Assembly (NCBI GenBank): GCA_016712715.1
Contig: JADJQM010000002.1
Location: forward strand, 62,001-126,000
Reading direction: 5' to 3'
Source of the DNA: Rhodospirillaceae bacterium
Lineage (GTDB): Bacteria > Pseudomonadota > Alphaproteobacteria > Dongiales > Dongiaceae
Length of the DNA stretch: 64,000 nt
The notes below the pieces were generated by a model, which saw only the letters and a list, made by a program, of their open reading frames with translations, had not been told where the DNA came from and made no database searches. The translations under genes were made by a program, and so were the position numbers. Shown piece by piece: positions 39,185 to 48,308 of this stretch; the first letter of the stretch is position 1; every line of letters begins with the position of its first letter.

Positions 39185-39200
39185 TTGACCGATTGGTTAG
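39185..39200. promoter_or_regulatory. RutR-like operator, box A (preT)
   Basis: TTGACCGATTGGTTAG matches TTGACCAnnTGGTCAA at 11 of 14 positions. Together with box B it forms GGTCAA-TTAAAG-TTGACC, and the two centres lie two helical turns apart. The gap 39201-39283 shows nothing else notable. Confidence 0.55.
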
Positions 39201-39283
39201 ATTGCAGATCGGCATGCCACCCTCGGTTGAAGTGCGGAAATTTCTCCGATTGTGATTCCCTCGACACGTTGGTATACTCAGGG

Positions 39284-39311
39284 TTGTGTGACCGTTAATA
39301 TTAACTATTAT
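39284..39311 (+). promoter_or_regulatory. candidate promoter of the lipoprotein gene row
   Basis: TTGTGT and TATTAT with a 16-bp spacer lie 77 bp before the first lipoprotein gene. The area has three TTAA tetramers (39295, 39301, 39311), loosely like CtrA half-sites, but no exact TTAA-N7-TTAA. Confidence 0.35.
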
Positions 39312-39387
39312 TAAATCGACAATCCTTGCGACGGCGAGGCGTCATGCAATCTCAGGTGAGTGCTGGTAGCGGCTGTTGGGGCGACGG

Positions 39388-39894
39388 ATGACGGGCCGGC
39401 ATGTGACGGGTGTGGGCATCCCTTCCAGCATCCGCGCGGCACTGCTGCTTGGTGCCAGCCTGGTCAGCAGCGGATGCGCGGTCGACCAGATGGGGGCCAT
39501 TGCCAGCAGCGTGCATCGCGCCGACGGTGCCTGGGTGGTCGATGTCTATTCGCTGGGCGGCTATGTCCGCAGCCGCGCCGATGATCCGGGCCTGCAGCTT
39601 GGCTTCGGCCGCCGCAGCTATGTGTTCGATCTGCGGGATGACCAGGAGTTGACGCCGGGCTGGCATTTTTTCGCGGTCGACCTGCTCGACCGGCCGGCCG
39701 TGGCGACCGATAGCTGGACGGTGGGGTTGGAAATGGGATTGGCACGCGACGACCTGTCGGCGAATGCGGGCCTGATCGCGACCACGCGAATGGCGCGCCT
39801 CGATGCGTCGGAAAGTGTCGCCTACGCTCTCAGTTACCGGCCGTCACAGCCGCAGGCGACACGCTTTGCCTATCTCAGTTATCTCGCGAATTAG
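39388..39894 (+). CDS. putative lipoprotein, 168 aa
   Basis: A secreted lipoprotein of unknown function. The signal sequence SSIRAALLLGASLVSSGCAV has a lipobox with Cys near residue 30. The mature part is beta-rich with VHRADGAWVVDVYSLGGYV, LQLGFGRRSYVFD, GWHFFAVDLLDRP and SYRPSQPQATRFAYLSYLA. I chose the ATG at 39388; a TTG at 39376 is also in frame. It is the first of three consecutive lipoprotein genes on this strand, diverging from preT. The family is not recognised. Confidence 0.65.
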   Translation: MTGRHVTGVGIPSSIRAALLLGASLVSSGCAVDQMGAIASSVHRADGAWVVDVYSLGGYVRSRADDPGLQLGFGRRSYVFDLRDDQELTPGWHFFAVDLLDRPAVATDSWTVGLEMGLARDDLSANAGLIATTRMARLDASESVAYALSYRPSQPQATRFAYLSYLAN

Positions 39895-39948
39895 GACGTG
39901 CAACCGATTTGATCATTTGACGCTTAACATCGGCAGGGGGAGTTCAGC

Positions 39949-40434
39949 ATGCTTGCAATCGGCATGACGTCCATCCGGGGAACGGTGGCAGCAGGCGCCG
40001 CCCTGCTCATTCTCGCCCCGCTCCTCGCCGCCTGCGACGCCACCAACCTCTATCTCGGCCACCGCACTGTCGTCGGCGTCAACGCCGCGGTCAATCAGGA
40101 CCAGACCACCGGCCATGTCATCATCGGCTATGACCGCAAATTCGGCGCCATCGTGCCCGTCTCGGCCCCGCCCACTGCAAACAAGAACGTCACCCCGAAC
40201 ACGGATGCCCGCGAAGCGATGTCGGTGCTGTCCTGCTCTGAGCTTGAAATCGACGGCATCTTCCTGACCGGCTTCAAGGAATATCTGGCAACCGGTGCTG
40301 CGGCGACGGGGTTTGCACAGGCAATCAAGACCAAAGAGCAGCGGGCGGCCATGAAGGAGATCTTCGATTGCTATGACGACGAAGTGGCCAAGAACGCCGA
40401 TACCGCCGGGTCCACGCCGGCACCCCAGCCATAA
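39949..40434 (+). CDS. putative lipoprotein, 161 aa, paralogue-like to the next gene
   Basis: The signal peptide ends in a lipobox (LAPLLAACDA, Cys at about 29). The mature N-terminus YLGHRTVVGVNAAVNQDQTTGHVIIGYDRKFGAIVPVS shares its layout with the start of the next protein, YGEQTGFNLAIQVNDDP...VNAGLKRTVG. A helical second half contains ELEIDGIFLTGFKEYLATGAA, which resembles FMGDLTIKTQFATGAAA next door. The two look like diverged paralogues. Function is unknown; a trimeric or barrel-associated lipoprotein is possible but not shown. Confidence 0.65.
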   Translation: MLAIGMTSIRGTVAAGAALLILAPLLAACDATNLYLGHRTVVGVNAAVNQDQTTGHVIIGYDRKFGAIVPVSAPPTANKNVTPNTDAREAMSVLSCSELEIDGIFLTGFKEYLATGAAATGFAQAIKTKEQRAAMKEIFDCYDDEVAKNADTAGSTPAPQP

Positions 40435-40446
40435 GGAACTGATGCC

Positions 40447-41133
40447 ATGGCGCTCGCTCCTTTTCATCGCCTTTCCATCCCGCTCATCATCGTCGCGGCG
40501 GCGATCCTGCTCAGCGGCTGTCACAAGACCCTGGTCTATGGCGAACAGACCGGATTCAATCTCGCCATCCAGGTGAACGACGACCCCAAGACGCCGGTCC
40601 AGGTCAATGCCGGATTGAAGCGGACCGTCGGGCAATTGACGCCGCCGACCTCGCTGGAGGCCGACGCCAATGGCAACAAGACCAACAACGATGCCGTCAG
40701 CACCTTCTCCGGCTTCCGCCTGAACTACGCGAAGGATGGCTGGTTCATGGGCGACCTGACCATCAAGACGCAGTTTGCGACGGGCGCTGCCGCCAACGCA
40801 TTGTCCGATGATCCGGAGGCGGTCGCGGCCTTCCTGTCCGCCGACTATGAGCGGACCGAAGAGCATGTCGACGAAGCGCGGATCGCGCGCGTCAAGGCGA
40901 TCGCACAGGTCATCAAGGACAGTGCGCTTCTGCCGGACGACAAGGCAAAGCTGCTTGCCTGCAATCCACCCCTCGTCAACATCGAGGCAAGGAACGCCAC
41001 CGAATTCGACGCGGAATGCCAGCGCACGGCGGATGCCGAGGTGGCGCGGAAATATCTGCTGTTCCAGGCCGGCATGGGCGACCGTACCGACGCACAGCTC
41101 GAAGCCTGGGAGAAAGCACTGGCAATGGAATAG
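40447..41133 (+). CDS. putative lipoprotein, 228 aa
   Basis: The lipobox is IIVAAAILLSGCHK with Cys at about 25. A VYGEQTGFNLAIQVNDDPKT strand pair follows, then GFRLNYAKDGWFMGDLTIKTQFATGAAAN and a helical C-terminal half with EEHVDEARIARVKAIAQVIKD. It starts 12 bp after the preceding lipoprotein gene, so both are probably co-transcribed. Unlike the shorter relative it has an extra helical tail. No enzyme motif is visible. Confidence 0.65.
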   Translation: MALAPFHRLSIPLIIVAAAILLSGCHKTLVYGEQTGFNLAIQVNDDPKTPVQVNAGLKRTVGQLTPPTSLEADANGNKTNNDAVSTFSGFRLNYAKDGWFMGDLTIKTQFATGAAANALSDDPEAVAAFLSADYERTEEHVDEARIARVKAIAQVIKDSALLPDDKAKLLACNPPLVNIEARNATEFDAECQRTADAEVARKYLLFQAGMGDRTDAQLEAWEKALAME

Positions 41134-41175
41134 CGGTCATCCACGATCGGGCCGCAATCGAAGAGGGAGGTCGTC

Positions 41176-41361
41176 ATGCCAGCCAAATTCAAGCGCACCG
41201 AGAACTACCCAAAATCAACCCGTCGGGAGGACCTTGAAAGGAATTGCGAATTGCTGAAGGAGATGGGGGCCGCCAGTTGTGTAATCAGGAAACGGGAAGA
41301 CGGCTGGACGGTCACGACGGAGTGGACCAAGACACCCCCCGGCAACCCCGCGTTCAACTAG
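41176..41361 (+). CDS. small hypothetical protein, 61 aa
   Basis: A short, charged, cytoplasmic product starting MPAKFKRTENYPKSTRRED and ending TKTPPGNPAFN, with one strand pair (ASCVIRKREDGWTVTTEW). An excellent ribosome-binding site (GAGGGAGG) 6 bp before the ATG supports translation. It follows the lipoprotein genes by 42 bp. The family is not recognised. Confidence 0.5.
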   Translation: MPAKFKRTENYPKSTRREDLERNCELLKEMGAASCVIRKREDGWTVTTEWTKTPPGNPAFN

Positions 41362-41503
41362 CTTCAGGCGATTTTTGCCCGTTTTGTTGGTTGGTTCGAC
41401 CAATCTGTGAACGCCGTCACAGCCAGATTTCCAGAAACTGCTATCTCCAGACTCTGCGGGGCGCGGCACTGTTGCCGGCCCCGGTTTGGTCCAGGAGATA
41501 AAG

Positions 41504-41713
41504 ATGACGAGTACGGTTCTCCCACGCCATATGCGGCGCACCTGGTTGATTGGCTTGGGCACATGGCTGCGCCGGCTGATCGAGGCCCATCGTCGGCGTC
41601 GGGACGTGGCCAGGCTGGAATCCCTGCCCGATCACATGCTGCGCGATATCGGCATCAGCCGGTCCGAGATCGACCGCTCGGTACGCGAAGGCCGCGATAA
41701 TCGCGCCGCCTGA
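41504..41713 (+). CDS. DUF1127-domain small protein
   Basis: A 69-residue Arg-rich protein whose C-terminus RRDVARLESLPDHMLRDIGISRSEID is the DUF1127 (YjiS-like) motif, common in alphaproteobacteria. Some members bind RNA and influence phosphate or carbon metabolism. The ATG at 41504 follows AGGAG by 7 bp. An in-frame GTG at 41486 would add six residues. Confidence 0.85.
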   Translation: MTSTVLPRHMRRTWLIGLGTWLRRLIEAHRRRRDVARLESLPDHMLRDIGISRSEIDRSVREGRDNRAA

Positions 41714-41869
41714 GGCTGCCCTGTCCGAGGCATAAGCTGCCCTGCAGGGGCCACGAACGGTTTTTTGCATCGACAAGGGGGCGGTGGGCCGCAATGCTGT
41801 CGGCCCGCCCTTCCCTGACGGGGATGGGCGTTGAACCACCCGCCCGTCCGATGATGCGAGGAATCCGAT

Positions 41870-43090
41870 TTGACCCTGCCCGTGCCGCCCGTCAGGAGTT
41901 TTCGCGACCGCGCTTTCCTGCTGGGCCATATCGCCAAGACCATGGCCTTCTATCATCCCCGCGCGATCGACAAATCCGGCGGATTCTTCCATTTCCTGAA
42001 GGATGACGGCAGCATCTATGATGCCACCACGCGGCATCTGGTGAGTTCGACGCGCCTCGTCTTCACCTATGCCATGGCCTATCGGCAGTTCGGCGACAGC
42101 GCGTATCAGAACGGGCTGCGCCATGCGCTGTCCTTCCTGCGCGATGCCCACCGCGACCCAGGGACCGGTGGCTATGCCTGGACGCTCACATGGCAGGACG
42201 GCCGCAGTCACGTGCTCGACGGCACCAATCATTGCTACGGCCTGGCCTTTGTCGTGCTGGCCTATGCCCATGCGATCATGGCCGGCGAAGACTCGGCACG
42301 CCCCCATCTCGCCGAAACCTTCGACCTCATGGAGAGGCGCTTCTGGGAGCCGCGACACGGCCTCTATGCCGACGAGGCCAGCGCCGATTGGTCCATCACC
42401 TATCCCTATCGTGGGCAGAACGCCAACATGCATGCCTGCGAGGCGATGCTGGCGGCGTTCGAGGCAACGGGTGACACGCGCTATCTGCACCGTGCCGAAA
42501 CGCTGGCCCACAACATCACGGAACGCCAGGCAGCCTTGGCGGGCGGCATGATGTGGGAGCATTACCACGCCGATTGGTCGGTCGATTGGGATTACAACAG
42601 GAACGACAAGAGCAACATCTTCCGCCCCTGGGGCTATCAACCCGGCCACCTCACCGAATGGGGAAAGCTCCTCCTCATCATGGAACGCCACAAGGCGCAT
42701 CTCGCCGGGCCCGCCGATTGGTTGGCACCGCGCGCGAAGCAGCTCTTCGACACGGCACTCGCCAAGGCCTGGGACCAGGAGAATGGCGGCATCTTCTACG
42801 GCTTCGGCCCGGAAGACGAGATCTGCGACAGCGACAAGTATTTCTGGGTCCAGGCCGAGACACTGGCCACCGCCGCCCTCCTCGCGACGCGGACTGGCGA
42901 CGATGCCTATTGGCACTGGTATGACCGGATCTGGGATTATAGCTGGCGCCATTTCGTCGACCATGAACACGGCGCCTGGTACCGCATCCTCACCCGCGAC
43001 AACCGCAAATACTCCGACGAGAAAAGCCCGGCCGGCAAAGTCGACTACCACACGATGGGCGCCTGCCATGAGATCCTGAATGTGGTTTGA
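41870..43090 (+). CDS. AGE-family sugar epimerase/isomerase (YihS-like)
   Basis: A cytoplasmic (alpha/alpha)6-barrel isomerase of 406 residues related to N-acylglucosamine 2-epimerase, mannose isomerase and sulfoquinovose isomerase. Active-site regions are visible in NHCYGLAFVVLAYAHA, RGQNANMHACEAMLAAFEATGD, RPWGYQPGHLTEWGKLLL and KVDYHTMGACHEI, which carry the conserved His residues. The start is TTG at 41870, behind GAGGA. The gene stands alone, with a repeat copy 3 bp past its stop. The sugar cannot be predicted. Confidence 0.88.
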   Translation: MTLPVPPVRSFRDRAFLLGHIAKTMAFYHPRAIDKSGGFFHFLKDDGSIYDATTRHLVSSTRLVFTYAMAYRQFGDSAYQNGLRHALSFLRDAHRDPGTGGYAWTLTWQDGRSHVLDGTNHCYGLAFVVLAYAHAIMAGEDSARPHLAETFDLMERRFWEPRHGLYADEASADWSITYPYRGQNANMHACEAMLAAFEATGDTRYLHRAETLAHNITERQAALAGGMMWEHYHADWSVDWDYNRNDKSNIFRPWGYQPGHLTEWGKLLLIMERHKAHLAGPADWLAPRAKQLFDTALAKAWDQENGGIFYGFGPEDEICDSDKYFWVQAETLATAALLATRTGDDAYWHWYDRIWDYSWRHFVDHEHGAWYRILTRDNRKYSDEKSPAGKVDYHTMGACHEILNVV

Positions 43091-43092
43091 GA

Positions 43093-43194
43093 CCCCTCAC
43101 CCCAACCCTCTCCCCGCAAGCGGGGCGAGGGAGTTTCGATCGAGTTTGCTACAAAGCCCCTCGCCCCTCTGGGGAGAGGGGTTGGGGTGAGGGG
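43093..43194. repeat. dispersed palindromic repeat, copy 2
   Basis: A 102-bp copy in the same orientation as copy 1 (GCAAGC loop arm first, CCCCTCTGGGG arm second). It directly follows the AGE isomerase stop and ends in TTTTTTC, so its second arm could serve as a terminator. Confidence 0.85.
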
Positions 43195-43392
43195 TTTTTT
43201 CAGAACGCCCTCACCTCTAAGCCGTTCCAAATCCATCATTTATAAAAATCTGACCGATGAATTGTCCGGCCGGTAAAACAATCCGGTTGAGACATCGCCC
43301 CGATCCGGTTTTACTGACCCCAAGCTTGGCCCAGAAATCCCGCAAAGGACGAGATGCCGGGCAGCAGGGGCATTTGGGTGGGGGAAGCTGTG

Positions 43393-44072
43393 ATGACCGA
43401 ATCGTCGGGCGACGAATCCAATCTCGATACCGAAGACGGCGCTGTCGGCATCCGCGCCCGCAGCCGCGCCCGCATCGAAGCCAGCATCCGCAAGGCCGCC
43501 GAGGAAGTCTTCGCCGAAATGGGCTTCGAGGGGCCTCGACCAGCCTCATCGCCAAGCGCGCCGGGCTGCCCAAGGCCAACCTTCATTACTATTTCAAAAC
43601 CAAGAACGACCTTTACCAATTCGTGCTGCGCGACATCATCGAGCTGTGGCTGAACACGGCGCAGGAGATCCAGCCGGAGGCCGACCCCGCGACGGCGCTT
43701 GCCCACTATATCGGGCAGAAGATCGACCTCGCCCGCGACCGGCCCATTGCCAGCCGCGTCTTTGCCAACGAGGTGCTGCATGGCGCCCCCCGCTTCGATC
43801 GCTTCATGCGGCAGGATCTGAAGGATTGGGTCGAGCGCAAATCGGCCATCATCGAGACCTGGATCAGCGCCGGGCGCATCGACAAGATCGATCCCAAGCA
43901 CCTCTTCTTCATGATCTGGTCGACGACCCAGACCTATGCCGATTTCGCGACCCAGATCGCCGCCGTGCTCGGCCGCCGCGAACTTATCGACGCCGATTTC
44001 CGATTGGCGGCCCAGCAGATCACGACGATCATCCTCAAGGGCTGCGGCCTCACCGAGCCGCAGAACATCTGA
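43393..44072 (+). CDS. rutR: RutR-like TetR-family regulator, interrupted by a -1 frame disruption
   Basis: In E. coli, RutR senses uracil/thymine. The first frame (from the ATG at 43393) gives GIRARSRARIEASIRKAAEEVFAEMGFEG. After GAGGGGCC (43528-43535) the sense continues in another frame as ASTSLIAKRAGLPKANLHYYFKTKNDLY, completing the helix-turn-helix. The C-terminal TetR_C-type domain is like YcdC/RutR (FANEVLHGAPRF, LFFMIWSTTQTYADF). Restoring one base (GAGGGCGCC) gives about 226 residues. Assembly error is likeliest. Direct repeats ATCCGGTT at 43281 and 43303 and an ATTGT/ACAAT pair at 43261-43282 may serve autoregulation. Confidence 0.8.
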
Positions 44073-44076
44073 GCCG

Positions 44077-44640
44077 ATGAAGATTCTCGTCATCTTCGAT
44101 CATCCCAGGCGAGATTCCTTCGCCGGTGCAGTCCTCGATCGCTTCGTGGCCGGGCTCGTCGCCGCCGGCCACCAGGCCGAAATCGCCGATCTGCACCGCG
44201 AAGGCTTCGACCCCGTTCTCCCGGTGGCGGATGAACCGGATTGGGACGATGGCAACAAGGTCTACAGCCAGGCCGTCCTCCAGGAACAGGCGCGGATCAG
44301 CCGCAACGACGCGCTCGCCTTCGTCTTTCCGGTCTGGTGGTGGTCCTTCCCCGCCATGACCAAGGGCTGGATCGACCGCGTCTGGAACAATGGCTGGGCC
44401 TATGGCGACCGCAAGCTGCCGCATAGCAAGGCGCTCCTCATCGGCACGGCGTCGGGCGACGAGGCCGGCTATAAGAAACGCGGCTATGACACCGCCATGC
44501 GCACCCAGCTCCTCACCGGCATCATGCATTACTGCGGCATCCCGCAGGCGGAGCTGCACCTCCTCTATGACGTAATGGCCAGTGCCGACATGCGCGACGG
44601 TTATCTCGCCGAAGCGGAAAAACTCGGGAAGAGCTTCTGA
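44077..44640 (+). CDS. flavodoxin-fold NAD(P)H-dependent oxidoreductase
   Basis: A 187-residue FMN enzyme of the NQO/KefF/MdaB-like group (Flavodoxin_2). The sequence opens with MKILVIFDHPRRDSFAGAVLDRF. The FMN region is ALAFVFPVWWWSFPAMTKGWIDRVWNNGWAYG, then KALLIGTASGDEAGYKKRGYD. It starts 4 bp after the RutR-like gene and is probably regulated with it. A redox role in the pyrimidine region is possible but unproven. Confidence 0.85.
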   Translation: MKILVIFDHPRRDSFAGAVLDRFVAGLVAAGHQAEIADLHREGFDPVLPVADEPDWDDGNKVYSQAVLQEQARISRNDALAFVFPVWWWSFPAMTKGWIDRVWNNGWAYGDRKLPHSKALLIGTASGDEAGYKKRGYDTAMRTQLLTGIMHYCGIPQAELHLLYDVMASADMRDGYLAEAEKLGKSF

Positions 44641-44643
44641 CCC

Positions 44644-45018
44644 ATGACCGGTCTCGTCCGCATGTGGCGCCGGACCTGGTCGCTGGCGATCTGCGGCCTC
44701 GCCTGCTTAAGCGCGCCCGCCTTCGCCGAGACCGGACAGACCTGCATGGCGACCGACGCCGAGAACCACGCGGCCTGCCTCTCGATGATCGGCGCGGTGC
44801 GCGAGCTGGCGCAGGGTGACGGCATGGCGGATCCGGCCTGCGTCGCCGACGATCTTGCCACCACCGAGGCGGTCATCGACTGGATCAGGTTGCATCCCGA
44901 GCGTGCGGGCAACGATCTCGCCGTCCTCATTCGCGAGGCGCTCATCACCGTCGACCCTTGCGCCCGCGGCGCCCTTATCCCCGCCCTGCCGACACCGGAC
45001 CCGCTCGATGCCGATTGA
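44644..45018 (+). CDS. Rap1a/Tai-like secreted small protein
   Basis: A 124-residue protein with a Sec signal peptide (SLAICGLACLSAPAFA) and conserved cysteines at CMATDAENHAACLSMIGAV, PACVADD and TVDPCARG. The C-terminal helix, VIDWIRLHPERAGNDLAVLIREALI then PC, has the layout of the Rap1a/Tai immunity family. Such proteins protect against T6SS effectors in Serratia, but many homologues stand alone as here. No effector gene is adjacent, so the role is open. Confidence 0.6.
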   Translation: MTGLVRMWRRTWSLAICGLACLSAPAFAETGQTCMATDAENHAACLSMIGAVRELAQGDGMADPACVADDLATTEAVIDWIRLHPERAGNDLAVLIREALITVDPCARGALIPALPTPDPLDAD

Positions 45019-45098
45019 CAAAGCGCCAGAAAATTGACGCTTTCCCATACCCGCCTTGCTAAACTCCGGCACCCTCTTCAGCACCGAGCCTCATCTTC

Positions 45099-45530
45099 AT
45101 GACCCCCAGCGACATCCGCGCCTTCTTCGACGGCTATGCCCGCGCTTTCACCGCGCAGAACGCCGTTGCCATCTGCGACCATTATGCCTTTCCGGTGCAG
45201 ATCCTGTCCGAGGACACGGGCTATGTCTTCCGCACCAAGGAAGAGATGCTGGCCGACATGACCGGCTTCGTCGCCTTCTACGACAAGGTCGATTTCGCCG
45301 AGGCGCGCATCGCCAAATTCGCCTTCCAGCCCCTGTCGCCGACCTTCGGCCAGGCCCATCTCGACTGGGCGCTCATCAACAAGTCGGGCGGGCCGATCAT
45401 CGACTTCCACACTACCTACACTTTGCGCCTCGACGGCAAGGGCAGCGCCACGGCTCCCGCCATCATCGGCATCCTCGCCCATTCCGAGGACAGCGCCTGG
45501 AAGCAGCGCGGCGTGCCGGTCGACTGGTAG
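45099..45530 (+). CDS. NTF2-like (SnoaL-type) fold protein
   Basis: A 143-residue soluble protein of the NTF2-like superfamily. It has an N-terminal helix pair, IRAFFDGYARAFTAQNAVAICDHYAFPVQIL, then DMTGFVAFYDKVDF and curved strands ending TTYTLRLDGKG. No active-site residues can be assigned. It is monocistronic, about 80 bp after the Rap1a-like gene. Confidence 0.7.
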   Translation: MTPSDIRAFFDGYARAFTAQNAVAICDHYAFPVQILSEDTGYVFRTKEEMLADMTGFVAFYDKVDFAEARIAKFAFQPLSPTFGQAHLDWALINKSGGPIIDFHTTYTLRLDGKGSATAPAIIGILAHSEDSAWKQRGVPVDW

Positions 45531-45639
45531 GCTAGCGATTGTTGCGCCGACATCACTGGCGGGATCAAACCGCCATGCTGCTGACAGAATCTGACACTCC
45601 CCCCGGCTAGGCTGCCCTTCCAGATATGAGGAGGATGCC

Positions 45640-46140
45640 ATGCGCCGCTATTCCTACGAAACTCACAGCCAACTGCCCGCGGAACAGCTTTTCCGCGCCT
45701 TCAGCGATGTCGCGGCCTGGCCGCAATGGGATGACGAGATCGAGGGCATCGAGCTTGACGGCCCGGCCGAACCCGGCAGCGTCTTTGCGCTGAAGCCGCG
45801 CGGCCGCGATGCGGTGAAGCTGCGGGTCGAGGCCATGATCGAGCCCTATCGTTTCCGGGACGTGGCCTATCTGCCGCTGGCCCGCCTGCGCACGGAACAC
45901 GCCTTCATCCCGACGAAGGCGGGCACCCTGATCAGGAGCACGGTCGAGATCCGCGGACCGCTCGCCCGTTTCTGGGACCGGCCGCTGGCGCGGAGCTATG
46001 CCGAGGGGGCGGCAAGGCAAACCAGGAGCTTCCTCGCCTTCGCCGCGAACTGGAATCCGCCCATCGCCAACGAGAATTCAGCGCAACGGGAAACGGCCGC
46101 GCTGGAGGCACGGCCGTTTCCCTTCTATACTGCTTGCTAG
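45640..46140 (+). CDS. SRPBCC-fold protein
   Basis: A 166-residue START/SRPBCC-like lipid- or ligand-binding protein. The fold shows in ETHSQLPAEQLFRAFSDVAAWPQWDDEIEGIEL (N-terminal strand and helix) and the long C-terminal helix ARSYAEGAARQTRSFLAFA. A strong AGGAGG precedes the ATG. The last 20 residues are encoded by a perfect 12-bp inverted repeat that looks like the terminator, so the natural C-terminus may run through the terminator hairpin. Confidence 0.75.
   Translation: MRRYSYETHSQLPAEQLFRAFSDVAAWPQWDDEIEGIELDGPAEPGSVFALKPRGRDAVKLRVEAMIEPYRFRDVAYLPLARLRTEHAFIPTKAGTLIRSTVEIRGPLARFWDRPLARSYAEGAARQTRSFLAFAANWNPPIANENSAQRETAALEARPFPFYTAC
46088..46122 (+). terminator. terminator-like hairpin inside the SRPBCC gene 3' end
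   Basis: GGGAAACGGCCG pairs with CGGCCGTTTCCC (12 bp, perfect) around an 11-nt loop, followed by TTCTATACT. The T-tract is weak. It lies 18 bp before the stop codon. Confidence 0.55.
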
Positions 46141-46146
46141 AGCGAC

Positions 46147-46306
46147 CCCCTCACCCCAACCCCTCTCCCCGCTGTCGGCGAAGGCCGACATTCGTCGGCT
46201 GCGGGGCGAGGGGCTAACAGTCACGCTCGGTCGGAACTCCCTCGCCCCTCCCGTCGGCGAAGGCCGACATTCGTCGGCTGGGCGGGGAGAGGGTCGGGGT
46301 GAGGGG
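46147..46306. repeat. dispersed palindromic repeat, copy 3 (expanded)
   Basis: A 160-bp copy whose two arm loops are both replaced by GTCGGCGAAGGCCGACATTCGTCGGC-type insertions, themselves able to fold. The ends are unchanged (CCCCTCACCCC, GGGGTGAGGGG). It sits between the convergent SRPBCC and hydA genes. Confidence 0.85.
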
Positions 46307-46314
46307 CGCTTGTC

Positions 46315-47865
<1,551 letters not shown>

Positions 47866-47904
47866 TCAGCTCGCGCCCGCGGGCCAAAGCCACGCGGCCG
47901 TTTC

Positions 47905-47920
47905 TTGATCATTCGGTCGA
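47905..47920. promoter_or_regulatory. RutR-like operator upstream of hydA
   Basis: TTGATCATTCGGTCGA matches TTGACCAnnTGGTCAA at 11 of 14 defined positions. It lies 130 bp before the hydA ATG, inside the 533-bp gap between hydA and the protease gene. The rest of the gap (47921-48308) is A/T-rich, holds a short hairpin at 48141 and no clear gene. Confidence 0.45.
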
Positions 47921-48140
47921 GTATGGTAACGGAAAATGGCGATGCTGGAAAGGGTTGGATGCGCCGGCGGTTGCATTAGGCGCCGTAATTAATAATTGTG
48001 CATCTGTGTATGCCCAGCCATTGTTCAAGCGCCTGCCCGTCGCAAGAGAAAATCTGGTCGAACCAGCCTGAAGGTGTATGGCGTTGCCGGACGGACAAGG
48101 ATAGCCAGCCGACGCCACATTGTAATTGCTCCGTCGTCAT

Positions 48141-48158
48141 CCTCCGCGAAGGCGGAGG
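48141..48158. repeat. short REP-like hairpin
   Basis: CCTCCGC-GAAG-GCGGAGG, flanked by CGTCAT and ACCCACGA, is the kind of short palindrome scattered through many proteobacterial genomes. Only this copy was noticed in the window. Confidence 0.5.
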
Positions 48159-48308
48159 ACCCACGAGTTACTTTCTTCAAGTCGCTGGCAATTTCGTGGA
48201 TGGTCGGCCTTTGCCGACGATCGCGGATAGTAAAGATAGGGACAGAACGTGTGATGGTCTTGGCCGGGTTGTGAACCGGCAATCCATTTTTTCTGAGGTA
48301 CCTGCAAA

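Noticed and set aside
43250..43265. RutR-like box before the regulator gene
   Set aside because: CTGACCGATGAATTGT keeps only the left half (6 of 14 defined positions).
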